In this document: positions 1-6,746 of the stretch, piece after piece
How positions within the stretch are numbered: position 1 is the stretch's first letter
Layout of the letters: every line of letters starts with the position of its first letter
Source: a virus
Virus record (IMG/VR): IMGVR_UViG_3300034118_000868
Span: 1-25,705 of that record
Length of the DNA stretch: 25,705 nucleotides
Reading direction: 5' to 3' (one strand)
Program-made: the position numbers and the translations under genes
The notes under the pieces: model-generated
What the model saw: the letters and a program-made list of their open reading frames with translations, nothing else
Told to the model about the DNA's origin: nothing
Database searches by the model: none

Positions 1-2
1 AA

Positions 3-164
3 TTTTCCGGCGATGAACTGGTTGTCTTGGCCGGGAAAAATTACTGTGGGTGGACGGATGGGTTTGACGTGACCAGACCGCTAGAAGGCATGGGTATAGG
101 CCAGCAACTTCAATTTTTAACAAAGGAAAACGAGCATGAAAGCAATCAAGGATTTTTATTTTAG
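3..164 (+). CDS. C-terminal end of an unknown protein (5' partial)
   Basis: An open frame enters from the left edge and runs 53 codons to a TAG at 162-164, overlapping the start of queD by 29 bases. The residues (for example LVVLAGKNYCGWTDGF) look like ordinary soluble protein, and the overlap with the next gene fits the tightly packed style of this operon. I do not recognise a family. Too little of it is in the window to be sure it is translated. Confidence 0.35.
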   Translation, partial: FSGDELVVLAGKNYCGWTDGFDVTRPLEGMGIGQQLQFLTKENEHESNQGFLF

Positions 165-486
165 CGCGGCGCACCAGTTGGCAAAGGTGCATGACGGTCA
201 CAAGTGCAAGAACCTGCACGGCCATAATTACCGGATCAGGATCGAATGCACCGGAAACGAACTTGACCACCGGGACATGGTGCTTGACTTCGATGACATC
301 AAGGAAGTCGTAAAGCCGTTGATCTACATGCTTGACCACAAAAATATCAACGATGTGCTTGGGTATGAGAACACAACATCGGAGTGGTTGTGCCAGTGGT
401 TTGTTATACAGATCGGCAGTCGCTTGCCTTTGTCGGCGGTTGAAGTGTGGGAAACAGAAACGTGTGGTGCGCGGGTTGATGTCTAA
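136..486 (+). CDS. queD: 6-carboxy-tetrahydropterin synthase family protein (QueD)
   Basis: A 116-residue T-fold enzyme of the QueD/PTPS family. In queuosine and other 7-deazaguanine pathways QueD converts dihydroneopterin triphosphate to 6-carboxy-tetrahydropterin. The zinc ligands are visible as His13 (FSAAHQL) and His28/His30 (LHGHNY). The catalytic set is also present: Cys24 in CKNLHGH, Asp67-His68 in MLDHKNIND, and Glu106 in VWETET. The length is normal for QueD. The start is supported by AAGGA about nine bases upstream. It lies 61 bp before the recombinase gene and reads in the same direction. It looks more AT-rich than the late genes. Phages use such genes either to support host tRNA queuosine or to make deazaguanine-modified DNA. 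Partner genes (folE, queE, queC, dpdA) would have to lie left of the window, so which role applies is not decided here. Confidence 0.92.
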   Translation: MKAIKDFYFSAAHQLAKVHDGHKCKNLHGHNYRIRIECTGNELDHRDMVLDFDDIKEVVKPLIYMLDHKNINDVLGYENTTSEWLCQWFVIQIGSRLPLSAVEVWETETCGARVDV

Positions 487-492
487 CTTAAA

Positions 493-517
493 TTCGACGA
501 CACCTGATGTCGCCTAA
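493..517 (+). other. Imperfect hairpin between queD and the recombinase gene
   Basis: A perfect 5-bp stem (CGACA 498-502 with TGTCG 508-512) around a 5-base loop, with outer pairs G496-C514 and TT493-494 with AA516-517 separated by mismatches. It is not followed by a T run, so it is not a convincing terminator. The AGGAGG ribosome site at 535-540, seven bases before the ATG at 548, explains the rest of the gap. Confidence 0.35.
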
Positions 518-547
518 ACCACCTCAATAACGTCAGGAGGCACGGCA

Positions 548-1564
548 ATGCTAGTTACTGACAGTCACAACACGACAGCAACGCCTGTCGTTCAACAACC
601 GCCGCGTTTGCTGGCGCAAATCCGTGCCTTGCTCAGAACCAAGCATTACGCCTTACGCACCGAGCAGGCCTATATCCACTGGGTGAAGCGGTTCATCTTC
701 TTCCATGGGAAACGCCATCCGAAGGATATGGGGGCGCCCGAGATCGAGTCGTTCTTGTCTCACTTGGCGACAGAGAGAACCGTGGCGGCGAGCACTCAGA
801 ATCAGGCGCTGGCGGCCTTGCTGTTTTTGTACCGCGACGTCCTGGACGTGGACTTGCCTTGGCTGGACAACATCACCCGGGCGAAGCCGAGCAAGCATTT
901 GCCGACGGTGTTAACCCAGGCTGAGGCAGCTTCACTTATCCGGCATTTGAAGCCGGATACGAATGGGCTGATCGTGCAGCTGCTGTATGGGACCGGGATG
1001 CGGCTGCTGGAGTGCCTGCGGCTGCGGGTGAAAGATCTGGATCTGGCTTCGTTATCGGTAACGATCCGGGACGGCAAAGGGGGTAAGGATCGGGTGACGA
1101 TGTTGCCGTCGAAGTTGGTGCAGCCGTTGCGGGAACATCTGGTCGCTCGGCGCCGTTGGCATGACGTCGACCTAGCTTCCGGGCACGCGGATGTGGAGTT
1201 GCCGGATGCGTTGAGGCGGAAGTATCCGAAGGCACCGATGGAGTGGGCGTGGCAGTATGTTTTCGCCGCGCCGACCTACTCGCGCGATCCGCGTTCCGGG
1301 GCGGTTCGCCGGCATCATTGGGGCGAGCGGAATATTCAGCGGGCGGTGAAGGCGGCGGCGTTCGCGGCGGGCATTGCGAAGCCGGTGCATCCGCACTGTT
1401 TGCGCCACTCGTTCGCCACACATCTACTCGAAATGAATTACGACATCCGGACGGTGCAGGAGCTGCTTGGCCACTCGGATGTGAAGACGACGATGATCTA
1501 TACCCACGTGCTTAATCGCGGTGGGCGTGGGGTGGCGAGCCCGCTGGATCGGATCTCCTCATGA
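548..1564 (+). CDS. intI: Integron-type tyrosine recombinase (IntI family)
   Basis: A 338-residue site-specific tyrosine recombinase that resembles integron integrases far more than ordinary phage integrases. The N-terminal domain has the IntI-like stretch around [15 protein letters not shown] (about 36-50). The catalytic residues are Arg152 (GTGMR), Lys180 (GKGGKDR), His283 and Arg286 (HPHCLRHSF), His309 (LLGHSD) and the nucleophile Tyr318 (TTMIYTH). The integron-specific extra segment lies at about 217-240 ([13 protein letters not shown] through WAWQYVFA), followed by [11 protein letters not shown]. IntI enzymes recombine attI with folded single-stranded attC sites. A strong AGGAGG lies seven bases before the ATG. 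The gene ends in an ATGA overlap with the next phage gene, so it is built into the operon. No attC array or full attI is seen. It may serve as the phage's own integrase; that is inference. Confidence 0.94.
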   Translation: MLVTDSHNTTATPVVQQPPRLLAQIRALLRTKHYALRTEQAYIHWVKRFIFFHGKRHPKDMGAPEIESFLSHLATERTVAASTQNQALAALLFLYRDVLDVDLPWLDNITRAKPSKHLPTVLTQAEAASLIRHLKPDTNGLIVQLLYGTGMRLLECLRLRVKDLDLASLSVTIRDGKGGKDRVTMLPSKLVQPLREHLVARRRWHDVDLASGHADVELPDALRRKYPKAPMEWAWQYVFAAPTYSRDPRSGAVRRHHWGERNIQRAVKAAAFAAGIAKPVHPHCLRHSFATHLLEMNYDIRTVQELLGHSDVKTTMIYTHVLNRGGRGVASPLDRISS

Positions 1565-2205
1565 CCGAGCTACTCCTATTCGCCAGCGTCTACGTCTCGG
1601 TGTTTGCCCTTGGCTTCCAAAGCCAGAACGTCAACCAGGGCCACTACAAATCCGCCTTTCTGACCAGTTTCGCCATTGGCGCTGGCCACCTGGCTCTCTA
1701 TCGCCTCATGCCCGGAGCAAGCCCGAGCGAGGTCGCCGCCTTTCTGGCTGGCGGCCCGTTCGGCATCGTATCCAGCATGTACGCCCATCGCCAAACACTT
1801 GGGAGAAAAACCAATGGCAACCACACGCCGGAGAAAACACGGAAGTGGGAAGCCGACGCGAAGGACCAGGCCAGGGCAGCGATGGGCGGAGAGCCGCCCC
1901 TGCAAGGACCGCTCAAGGTCGAGGTCATCGCCTACTTCGCACCAGCGCAAAGCTGGCCGGACTGGAAACGCCAGGCAGCCCTGAACGCACAGATCGCGCA
2001 CACCAGCCGACCCGACGCGGACAACATCGGCAAGGCGGCGAAGGATGCCCTCAACGGGGTGGCTTGGCTGGACGATTGCCAGGTGAAACGGGTCATCGTG
2101 GATAAGCGATTCAGCGACCAGCCCAGGGTCGAAATCTTCATCCGCAAGACCGGACAGGCCAGCAGCCAAGTGACGCGAAAAGACCAGATCAGGAGCGCAT
2201 CATGA
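1561..2205 (+). CDS. Membrane protein fused to a RusA-like Holliday junction resolvase
   Basis: A 214-residue protein of two parts. Residues 1-83 look like a separate small phage membrane protein with two or three hydrophobic segments ([35 protein letters not shown]). Residues from about 87 on are Rus[11 protein letters not shown], then [16 protein letters not shown] and WLDDCQV, which carry the acidic and lysine residues expected at the active site (Asp152, Asp154, Lys158, Asp171). RusA resolves Holliday junctions during phage recombination and replication. The usual N-terminal RusA strand and its KGRPR-like loop are missing, so the join looks like an in-frame product of an internal deletion. 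An out-of-frame ATG at 1814 with its own GGGAG may be the relic of the original RusA start. Translation is coupled to the recombinase gene through ATGA. Whether the fusion is active is unknown. Confidence 0.82.
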   Translation: MTELLLFASVYVSVFALGFQSQNVNQGHYKSAFLTSFAIGAGHLALYRLMPGASPSEVAAFLAGGPFGIVSSMYAHRQTLGRKTNGNHTPEKTRKWEADAKDQARAAMGGEPPLQGPLKVEVIAYFAPAQSWPDWKRQAALNAQIAHTSRPDADNIGKAAKDALNGVAWLDDCQVKRVIVDKRFSDQPRVEIFIRKTGQASSQVTRKDQIRSAS

Positions 2206-2516
2206 CGACATCAGAAGCGAACGCGATGATAAAAGCCTGGGTGGATTGGCACGGCGATTTATCAGGCGAAGATATTCCCGCAGTCAATTTGAGCTTTGAA
2301 AAAGGGTTCAACGCGGCGCTGGAATTCAAAGCGGAAGAAACAGCAGGGTTCATCAGCCAGATCAATGCCGACAGACATCAAGCGTTGGATTGGAAGCGCG
2401 GCTTCGAACGCTACGAAAAACTGAGAAAACTATCCCCGCGAAACTTCATGGAGCTATGGCACCGAAGCCTGGGCGGAGAGCGATTCGACGACCTAGTGGA
2501 CCGGATTAAAAAGTGA
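2202..2516 (+). CDS. Small phage protein of unknown function
   Basis: A 104-residue soluble, charged protein that starts in an ATGA overlap with the RusA fusion and ends in a GTGA overlap with the next frame. It has no membrane segment and no motif I recognise. The middle (FEKGFNAALEFKAEE) and the C-terminus look alpha-helical. The region has more A and T than the late genes, as is common for phage accessory genes. Coupling on both sides supports real translation. Confidence 0.75.
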   Translation: MTTSEANAMIKAWVDWHGDLSGEDIPAVNLSFEKGFNAALEFKAEETAGFISQINADRHQALDWKRGFERYEKLRKLSPRNFMELWHRSLGGERFDDLVDRIKK

Positions 2517-2524
2517 GGATGAGC

Positions 2525-2791
2525 ATGAACCAGAAAAGCCTTGATCGGCTGCAAGAAGCCATCGATGACCTCAAGCGATACCACCAAGAAACCGCCCAGG
2601 AACGCAGGGTCGTTATTCCAGAAACGAAAGCATGCTCATGGAAGCATGACGATGAAGATGGCGCGTTTGATACCGAATGCGGCAATCGATTTCTGATGGA
2701 AGACGGCACCCCGGAAGACAACGGATTCCGGTTTTGCCCCTACTGCGGAGGTAGGTTGGTGGTTGAAAGGGAGGGAGAAAATGAAGCGTGA
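2525..2791 (+). CDS. Small zinc-ribbon-like phage protein
   Basis: An 88-residue protein with cysteines at CSWKHDD, TECGN and CPYCGG, a pattern typical of small phage zinc-ribbon proteins of unknown role. The frame is open from a GTG at 2513 that overlaps the previous stop, with ATG at 2519 and 2525. I chose 2525 because GAGG lies about six bases before it. The N-terminal part (LDRLQEAIDDLKRYHQE) is a likely helix. It overlaps the next gene by eleven bases. Confidence 0.75.
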   Translation: MNQKSLDRLQEAIDDLKRYHQETAQERRVVIPETKACSWKHDDEDGAFDTECGNRFLMEDGTPEDNGFRFCPYCGGRLVVEREGENEA

Positions 2792-3305
2792 TGAAACAAC
2801 GTCCACAGGATTATTCCTGGACCGTAAAACCGGATGGCTGATCGATAAACGGCTGCGCCAAACAATGGCACCAACCGTGATGCGCATCATCACTCACATG
2901 GAAGTGCACACGAAGCCGATCGATGCCATCGATTTGGCGGAGAAGGTGCACGCGGATCGCAACGGCGTGGCGAAATACCTCGGACAGTTGCACGAAGCCG
3001 GCATTATCCGCATCGCCGGATGGCGCAAGCCGCGCGAGGGCAGCCCAGGTGCTTACTCACGCCTTTTCGCAATGGCAGACGGTAAGCGAGACAAGCCGCA
3101 CCCCCCGCTGCCACACCCGACAAAAACCTGCCGAGAACGGCGGGAACGGCTGCGTGCGCTGCTGGGGGAACACTACGGCGCGGTCAATCAATCGCGCCAT
3201 AAAGGCGGCGCGGAAGTCCTATCGATTGCAGGGCATCTGGTATATCGGCGCGGCAGCGGGGTCGATTACGACGCGCTGAGACGGGCACAAGGGGACCGAC
3301 TATGA
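2781..3305 (+). CDS. Winged-helix DNA-binding phage protein
   Basis: A 174-residue protein with a probable winged helix-turn-helix near the N-terminus: VMRIITHMEVHTKPIDAIDLAEKV, then DRNGVAKYLGQLHEAGIIRIAGWRK, the pattern of a two-helix reader followed by a wing. The C-terminal half is basic (KTCRERRERLRALLG). The frame extends back to a TTG at 2763, but the ATG at 2781 has a purine-rich GGGAGGGAG just upstream and is preferred. It may be a transcriptional regulator or a replication-associated protein; the exact role cannot be read from the sequence. Its stop overlaps an ATG at 3302. Confidence 0.78.
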   Translation: MKRDETTSTGLFLDRKTGWLIDKRLRQTMAPTVMRIITHMEVHTKPIDAIDLAEKVHADRNGVAKYLGQLHEAGIIRIAGWRKPREGSPGAYSRLFAMADGKRDKPHPPLPHPTKTCRERRERLRALLGEHYGAVNQSRHKGGAEVLSIAGHLVYRRGSGVDYDALRRAQGDRL

Positions 3306-3463
3306 CAACGATCAACGACCTACTGGCGAGCAAGCCGCGCCGCGGACTCAGCCGGAAGGCCGGTTATCCACCCGTAGTATTAGACGCTTTTACCAGGCTA
3401 ATCCCACCCGAATCCGCGCCTCAAATTCTGGGCGTGCAGACGTATCAACGCGCACCTGATTGA
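3302..3463 (+). CDS. Possible small or truncated gene at the convergent junction
   Basis: A 53-codon frame that begins in an ATGA overlap with the winged-helix gene (MTTINDLLASKPRRG) and runs head-on into the 3' end of the leftward lysis operon, overlapping it by 74 bases. Coupling supports the first half. The second half is antisense to a good gene, so this may be the stump of a longer early gene cut off at the junction. No family recognised. Confidence 0.3.
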   Translation: MTTINDLLASKPRRGLSRKAGYPPVVLDAFTRLIPPESAPQILGVQTYQRAPD

Positions 3464-3986
3464 TATCCACGCCGACCCTGGCCGCCATATCCACAAGCGG
3501 CATTTGCAGGTCTCGCTCCACCCATATGCCCAAGGTCTGCTGCATCGGCTCCCAGGATACGCCGGAGGCCCATAGCTTCTGGGTAGGCTGGATCACCATC
3601 GGCTCGACCGGGACGTCGAGGCCGCCCACGACCTGACCATCGGGCGAGCTGGCCAGGACGCGCCGGCCGCCGCCGGCATCGCGGATCAGGGTCATGTCCA
3701 CCGTCACCGGCGGGCAGGGTGGCCCGGACTCGGGGGCGGCATCAGGCTGGACGGTCACTCGGGCGATCCGCTCTACGGTCGTCCCGCGCGGGGTCTGCTG
3801 CCGCGGCCGTGCCGTCGGGTCTGGTCGGCGCTCGAGCATCAGGCTGCCGTCGGCCTGGCGCATCTCCGGTGTGGGCGGCTCCATCACCTCCATCGGCCGC
3901 CAGATCAACCAGCCCGCATACGCGACGCAGGCGACAAGGGCAGCGGCGATCATCGTATATGCAATCCATGGCCGACCCTTGCTCAT
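3390..3986 (-). CDS. Membrane-anchored periplasmic protein in the spanin position
   Basis: A 198-residue protein with one N-terminal membrane segment (about residues 9-28, WIAYTMIAAALVACVAYAGW) and a proline- and arginine-rich region, then a compact C-terminal part. It starts in an ATGA overlap with the lysozyme stop and is the last gene of the late operon. In lambda-like phages this slot holds the inner-membrane spanin Rz, which links to an outer-membrane lipoprotein to break the outer membrane. This protein lacks the usual long coiled coil, and I find no lipobox protein beside it. A spanin role is therefore only a positional inference. Confidence 0.78.
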   Translation of the reverse strand: MSKGRPWIAYTMIAAALVACVAYAGWLIWRPMEVMEPPTPEMRQADGSLMLERRPDPTARPRQQTPRGTTVERIARVTVQPDAAPESGPPCPPVTVDMTLIRDAGGGRRVLASSPDGQVVGGLDVPVEPMVIQPTQKLWASGVSWEPMQQTLGIWVERDLQMPLVDMAARVGVDINQVRVDTSARPEFEARIRVGLAW

Positions 3987-4477
3987 AGCTGATCGCCGAG
4001 GCATTGCCGGTACTCGCCCTGCCGGCGCTTGGCCAGGCCGCCGCACAGGCGGGCATTGGCGGGCAGATTGCAGTCTCGGCCCTGGTAATAGGTCCAGCGC
4101 AGGATCTCTCGGCAGGCGCCCGGATAGTCGTGGCCATTGAGCTTGCGCACCAGCGTCGACCGGCAGAACGCACCGGGCCCAACGTTGTACGCCAGGCTCA
4201 AATAGGCGTCGTACTCGTGCTGGTACAGCGGCGCCGTGACGCACTGGCGCAGCGCGCCCTCGTATTTGGTGACATCCGCCATGGCGCGAGCCAGCGCCAC
4301 CGGGGGCGTGATCGTGTCGCCCAGCCGAACGCCTGATGTCGAGCCGAATCCGATGGTCGGCACGTCGCCCGGCACCGGGATGACGGCGCGGGCGGTGTAG
4401 TCCTCATGGGCCACGATGCCGACCAGTCCGGCGGCGGACAACGACAGGGCGGCAATGGCGATCCGTATTTTTGACAT
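3983..4477 (-). CDS. SAR-type endolysin (glycoside hydrolase 24 lysozyme)
   Basis: A 164-residue phage lysozyme that cleaves peptidoglycan glycan strands. The N-terminus (IAIAALSLSAAGLVGIVA) is a weakly hydrophobic segment rich in Ala, Gly and Ser, as in signal-anchor-release endolysins of phages P1 and 21. Catalytic Glu25 (AHEDY) follows at once, then Asp38 and Thr41 in GDVPTIGFGST, matching the E-D-T triad of the family. LSLAYNVGPGAFCRSTLVRKLN is the conserved mid-region. The start at 4477 has GAGGAAG about nine bases upstream. It lies two bases after the holin stop and overlaps the next gene by four. Confidence 0.93.
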   Translation of the reverse strand: MSKIRIAIAALSLSAAGLVGIVAHEDYTARAVIPVPGDVPTIGFGSTSGVRLGDTITPPVALARAMADVTKYEGALRQCVTAPLYQHEYDAYLSLAYNVGPGAFCRSTLVRKLNGHDYPGACREILRWTYYQGRDCNLPANARLCGGLAKRRQGEYRQCLGDQL

Positions 4478-4479
4478 GG

Positions 4480-4677
4480 TCAGTCTTCCTCGATCGGCAA
4501 CGTGCAATTGGCCCGGGCGATCTTGCGCAGCTCCCGCTTGTGCATGACGTTGTGGGCGAAAGCGGCGATGGCGACCACGCTGCCGATGACGGCAGCCCAG
4601 TCATTGAGCGTCAGGCCGCCTAGGATGGCCGCTCCGGATGCTGAATAAGTGATGAATCCGCTGACTCGACCTAGCAT
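4480..4677 (-). CDS. Small holin, pinholin-like
   Basis: A 65-residue protein with a first membrane segment rich in Gly, Ala and Ser (FITYSASGAAILGGL), a second one (WAAVIGSVVAIAAFAHNVM) and a charged tail (HKRELRKIAR). This order resembles phage 21 pinholin S21, whose first segment leaves the membrane before small pores form. Pinholins depolarise the membrane and activate SAR endolysins, and a SAR endolysin gene follows directly. A GTG at 4683 overlaps the previous stop, but GGGAG about five bases before the ATG at 4677 makes that the better start. Confidence 0.83.
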   Translation of the reverse strand: MLGRVSGFITYSASGAAILGGLTLNDWAAVIGSVVAIAAFAHNVMHKRELRKIARANCTLPIEED

Positions 4678-4679
4678 GA

Positions 4680-5075
4680 TCACTCCCTCAACAGTTTTTC
4701 CGCCGCCTCGGCGGTGATGGGCAATCCATAGCGCTCGGCGATGAACCGCGCGAACACAGCCCGTCGGTCATCCGGATAGCACCGCGCCTGCGCCCTGTAG
4801 GACTGCACCTCGCAGTGCAGCCGATACTCAGGCAGCCAGGTATACAGGGCCGTATGCAGCAGCGCGCCGATGGGCGAAAGCGCCGGTGCGATCAGGTAGA
4901 TCGCCGCGACGCCGAGGATGGTCAGAGTCAACCACTGCATGACGTGGGTCAGCTCGTGCCGATACAGCCCGGCATCGCCTCGGCAGCGTGGTCGGATGAA
5001 GATCACCGGGCCGCGTGCGCAGGCCTGGTGCGGCTCTGGCACGAAACGGTCGGCGTAGATGGTCAGCAAACCCAT
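4680..5075 (-). CDS. HExxH metallopeptidase-like membrane protein in the lysis cassette
   Basis: A 131-residue protein with a zinc-peptidase motif, HELTH at residues 40-44, followed by a hydrophobic segment (about 49-66) and a possible third ligand Glu89 in HCEVQSYRAQ. HExxH with a downstream Glu is the usual pattern of gluzincin-type peptidases, though the protein is small. I used the ATG at 5075; the frame extends to a TTG at 5102 that is less likely. It sits directly before the holin and overlaps its start region, so a role in late lysis, envelope damage or processing is suggested. Activity is not established. Confidence 0.68.
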   Translation of the reverse strand: MGLLTIYADRFVPEPHQACARGPVIFIRPRCRGDAGLYRHELTHVMQWLTLTILGVAAIYLIAPALSPIGALLHTALYTWLPEYRLHCEVQSYRAQARCYPDDRRAVFARFIAERYGLPITAEAAEKLLRE

Positions 5076-5143
5076 ATCAACACCCCGGCAAGGCTCGCCC
5101 AAAACGCCAGCAGCATCAGCGCCACTTGTCGAACAGTCGGCAT
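5063..5143 (-). CDS. Possible 26-residue single-span membrane peptide
   Basis: A short frame begins three bases after the previous stop and ends inside the start of the HELTH gene, filling an otherwise empty 70-base gap. It encodes one hydrophobic span (VALMLLAFWASLAGVLIWV) with a basic residue near the start. No clear ribosome site is seen. It could be a real tiny lysis-cassette peptide or only a translational relay. Confidence 0.35.
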   Translation of the reverse strand: MPTVRQVALMLLAFWASLAGVLIWVC

Positions 5144-5145
5144 GG

Positions 5146-5547
5146 CTACAGCCCCAGCGCGGCTTTTTGCTCGCGGCCCCAGGCGCGGCAGGCCTCGACG
5201 TGGTCGTTGTAGGCCGTCGACTCCGCGCTCGGGGCGAGGCGGATCATTTTGATCTCGTCGTCCATGCTGTAGCGCTCGCGCACTCGCTCGACCACCCTCT
5301 GGTTGATTAGTCGCACATGCGGGCTGGCGGCCTTGATCTCATCGCGCAGGGAGTCGGTCAGCGCGACGGCGGCGATGCTGGCGGCGATCTCATCCGGCTG
5401 CTCGACTGGCAGCGTGGCGCCGGCGGGCAGGCAGACGTAGGTCGTACCGTCGCTCAGTGTGGCCAGCTCGGTGGCGCCGTCAGGCGTGCGCAGTTCGCGG
5501 GTGACCTGGCTGGTGATAAATTTTCGGTAGGCGACAATAGAGGTCAT
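5146..5547 (-). CDS. Phage protein of unknown function after the DGR
   Basis: A 133-residue soluble protein starting inside the last 68 bases of the reverse transcriptase gene, with GGAG seven bases before the ATG. Residues 1-45 look beta-rich and the rest alpha-helical (DEIKAASPHVRLINQRVVERVRER; DHVEACRAWGREQKAAL). Its place between the tail/DGR module and the lysis genes is where many phages carry tail-fibre assembly chaperones, but I see no chaperone motif. The overlap with the RT means that it may be co-translated with it. Confidence 0.77.
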   Translation of the reverse strand: MTSIVAYRKFITSQVTRELRTPDGATELATLSDGTTYVCLPAGATLPVEQPDEIAASIAAVALTDSLRDEIKAASPHVRLINQRVVERVRERYSMDDEIKMIRLAPSAESTAYNDHVEACRAWGREQKAALGL

Positions 5548-6496
5548 GGTGATGCTCCATCAAGAGGCGCAGCAGGTGCTGCAAAGAGTGGGTTTTTCTG
5601 GCGTGGCCGAGGATACTGACTACGCTATCCATGGCGCCGCGCTTGGCGGCGGATTTGAAGGTGTAGAGGCTGTGCCGGCGGATAAAGCGCCGGCTTGACC
5701 AGGTCCTGAAGCCGACGAAATTAATCCCGCGCCTGACCATGGCCAGGGTTGATCGCGACAGCGTAAGACGCAGGCCAACCAGGTAATCGACCACACGATC
5801 TCGGGCGGTGATTGCGGCCTCGCGGGTCAGGCCGAATAGCACGAAGTCGTCGACGTACCGGCAATAGCGCGGCGGCTTGATCTCGCGCCGGATGAAGTGG
5901 TCCAGCGGGCTCAGGTAGATCAGCGCGTAGAGCTGGCTCAGCAGGTTTCCGATTGGGATGCCGACCGGTTCACCGTGGTCAGCGAAGGCCATCATCAGGT
6001 CAACGAAGCGGCGGTCCTTGATCTTGCGCTCGATCAACGTGCGCAGGATAGGGCGATCAATGCGGTAAAAAAACTTTCTGATATCCAGCTTCAGCGTGTA
6101 GCTGTCGCGCGGACAAGCCTGTAATGCAGCCTGGGCGTAGTCCGCCGCCCTATGGGTACCTAGCCCGGTCCGACAGGCAAACGACTGATCGATAAAGCCA
6201 CGATTGAATACGGGGTACACCACGGCATAGATGGCATGCTGCACCACCAGGTCGCGAAAGGCGGGCGCGTAAATCTGCCGCGTCTTGGGCTCGTGCACCA
6301 TGAAGCTGTAATAGGGCCGTGGCCGGTAGGTGCCGGCGTGCAATTCGTCGTGCAGGGCGGCCAAGTTGGTCGCTAAGTGTTTCTCGAACTGAAAGCAGGC
6401 GCGCTTGCCGCGCTTGTGCCGTGCCGCGGCGTGAAAGGCCGACAGCAGCGCCTCGCGCGTGAACGCCTGCTCGAATAAATAACCGATGCGTTTCAT
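5480..6496 (-). CDS. DGR reverse transcriptase
   Basis: A 338-residue reverse transcriptase of the diversity-generating retroelement class. It has the first catalytic Asp at 138 (LKLDIRKFF), the motif GIPIGNLLSQ at 179-188, where DGR enzymes carry an xGxxxSQ form, and the catalytic YVDD at 214-217. The last ~90 residues are basic (thumb). In a DGR the enzyme, with Avd, copies the TR RNA and misincorporates opposite adenines; the cDNA then replaces VR. The neighbours (Avd, TR, VR target) support this assignment over group II intron or retron enzymes. The ATG overlaps the stop of the frame running through the TR (ATGA). Only a weak AAGG lies upstream, so expression may depend on coupling. Confidence 0.97.
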   Translation of the reverse strand: MKRIGYLFEQAFTREALLSAFHAAARHKRGKRACFQFEKHLATNLAALHDELHAGTYRPRPYYSFMVHEPKTRQIYAPAFRDLVVQHAIYAVVYPVFNRGFIDQSFACRTGLGTHRAADYAQAALQACPRDSYTLKLDIRKFFYRIDRPILRTLIERKIKDRRFVDLMMAFADHGEPVGIPIGNLLSQLYALIYLSPLDHFIRREIKPPRYCRYVDDFVLFGLTREAAITARDRVVDYLVGLRLTLSRSTLAMVRRGINFVGFRTWSSRRFIRRHSLYTFKSAAKRGAMDSVVSILGHARKTHSLQHLLRLLMEHHHDLYCRLPKIYHQPGHPRTAHA

Positions 6497-6635
6497 GCCG
6501 CCAGGCCTTCGAGACGGCGAGCCGCCCTACCAGCAAGGCGCATGCACACCGATTTCGCCGAGGCTTGCGCCTCGCGCCGGAAGGCGTCTCCCTTGGTTCC
6601 ACTTCGATCTTTCGATCCGTGAGGTGAAGCCGAGT
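6497..6635 (-). ncRNA. Structured spacer of the DGR template RNA
   Basis: The 139 bases between the TR and the RT start would be the 3' part of the template RNA. In the coding direction I see three short hairpins with tetraloops: GATC-GAAA-GATC (6606-6617), CGCC-UUCC-GGCG (6575-6586) and CGAGGC-GCAA-GCCUCG (6559-6574, six perfect pairs, GNRA loop). In BPP-1 the region downstream of TR is needed for Avd-RT-primed cDNA synthesis, so a similar role here is plausible. The exact RNA ends are unknown. Confidence 0.45.
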
Positions 6636-6746
6636 CCGCGCGGAACCCAACGTTATCGTTCGAGTTGCCCCGCGCATTGTTGAGATTCAACGCCCAGACC
6701 CCCGCGTTCGAGGAGTTGTTCCAGTTGCCGCCGGCAATCGGGCACA
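6636..6746 (-). repeat. DGR template repeat (TR)
   Basis: A 111-bp sequence between avd and the RT that matches VR (7188-7298) without gaps except at 12 positions. On the coding strand every mismatch is an A in the TR. Of 22 adenines in the TR, 12 differ in VR and 10 are unchanged. The variable codons are AAC or AAT (Asn) and one GAT, the arrangement that lets A-mutagenesis reach many amino acids without making stops. The 3' end (GTTGGGTTCCGCGCGG) is A-free and identical in VR, as expected for the region where mutagenic homology starts. Confidence 0.96.

Noticed and set aside
481-517. Possible attC site after queD: GTCTAAC overlaps the queD stop and a hairpin follows
   Set aside because: GTCTAAC fits the RYYYAAC core, but no GTTRRRY partner occurs downstream before or just inside the recombinase gene, so a full attC is not supported.
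3320-3400. A terminator between the converging operons
   Set aside because: I searched the short gap for a stem followed by a T run and found only weak CCGG repeats.
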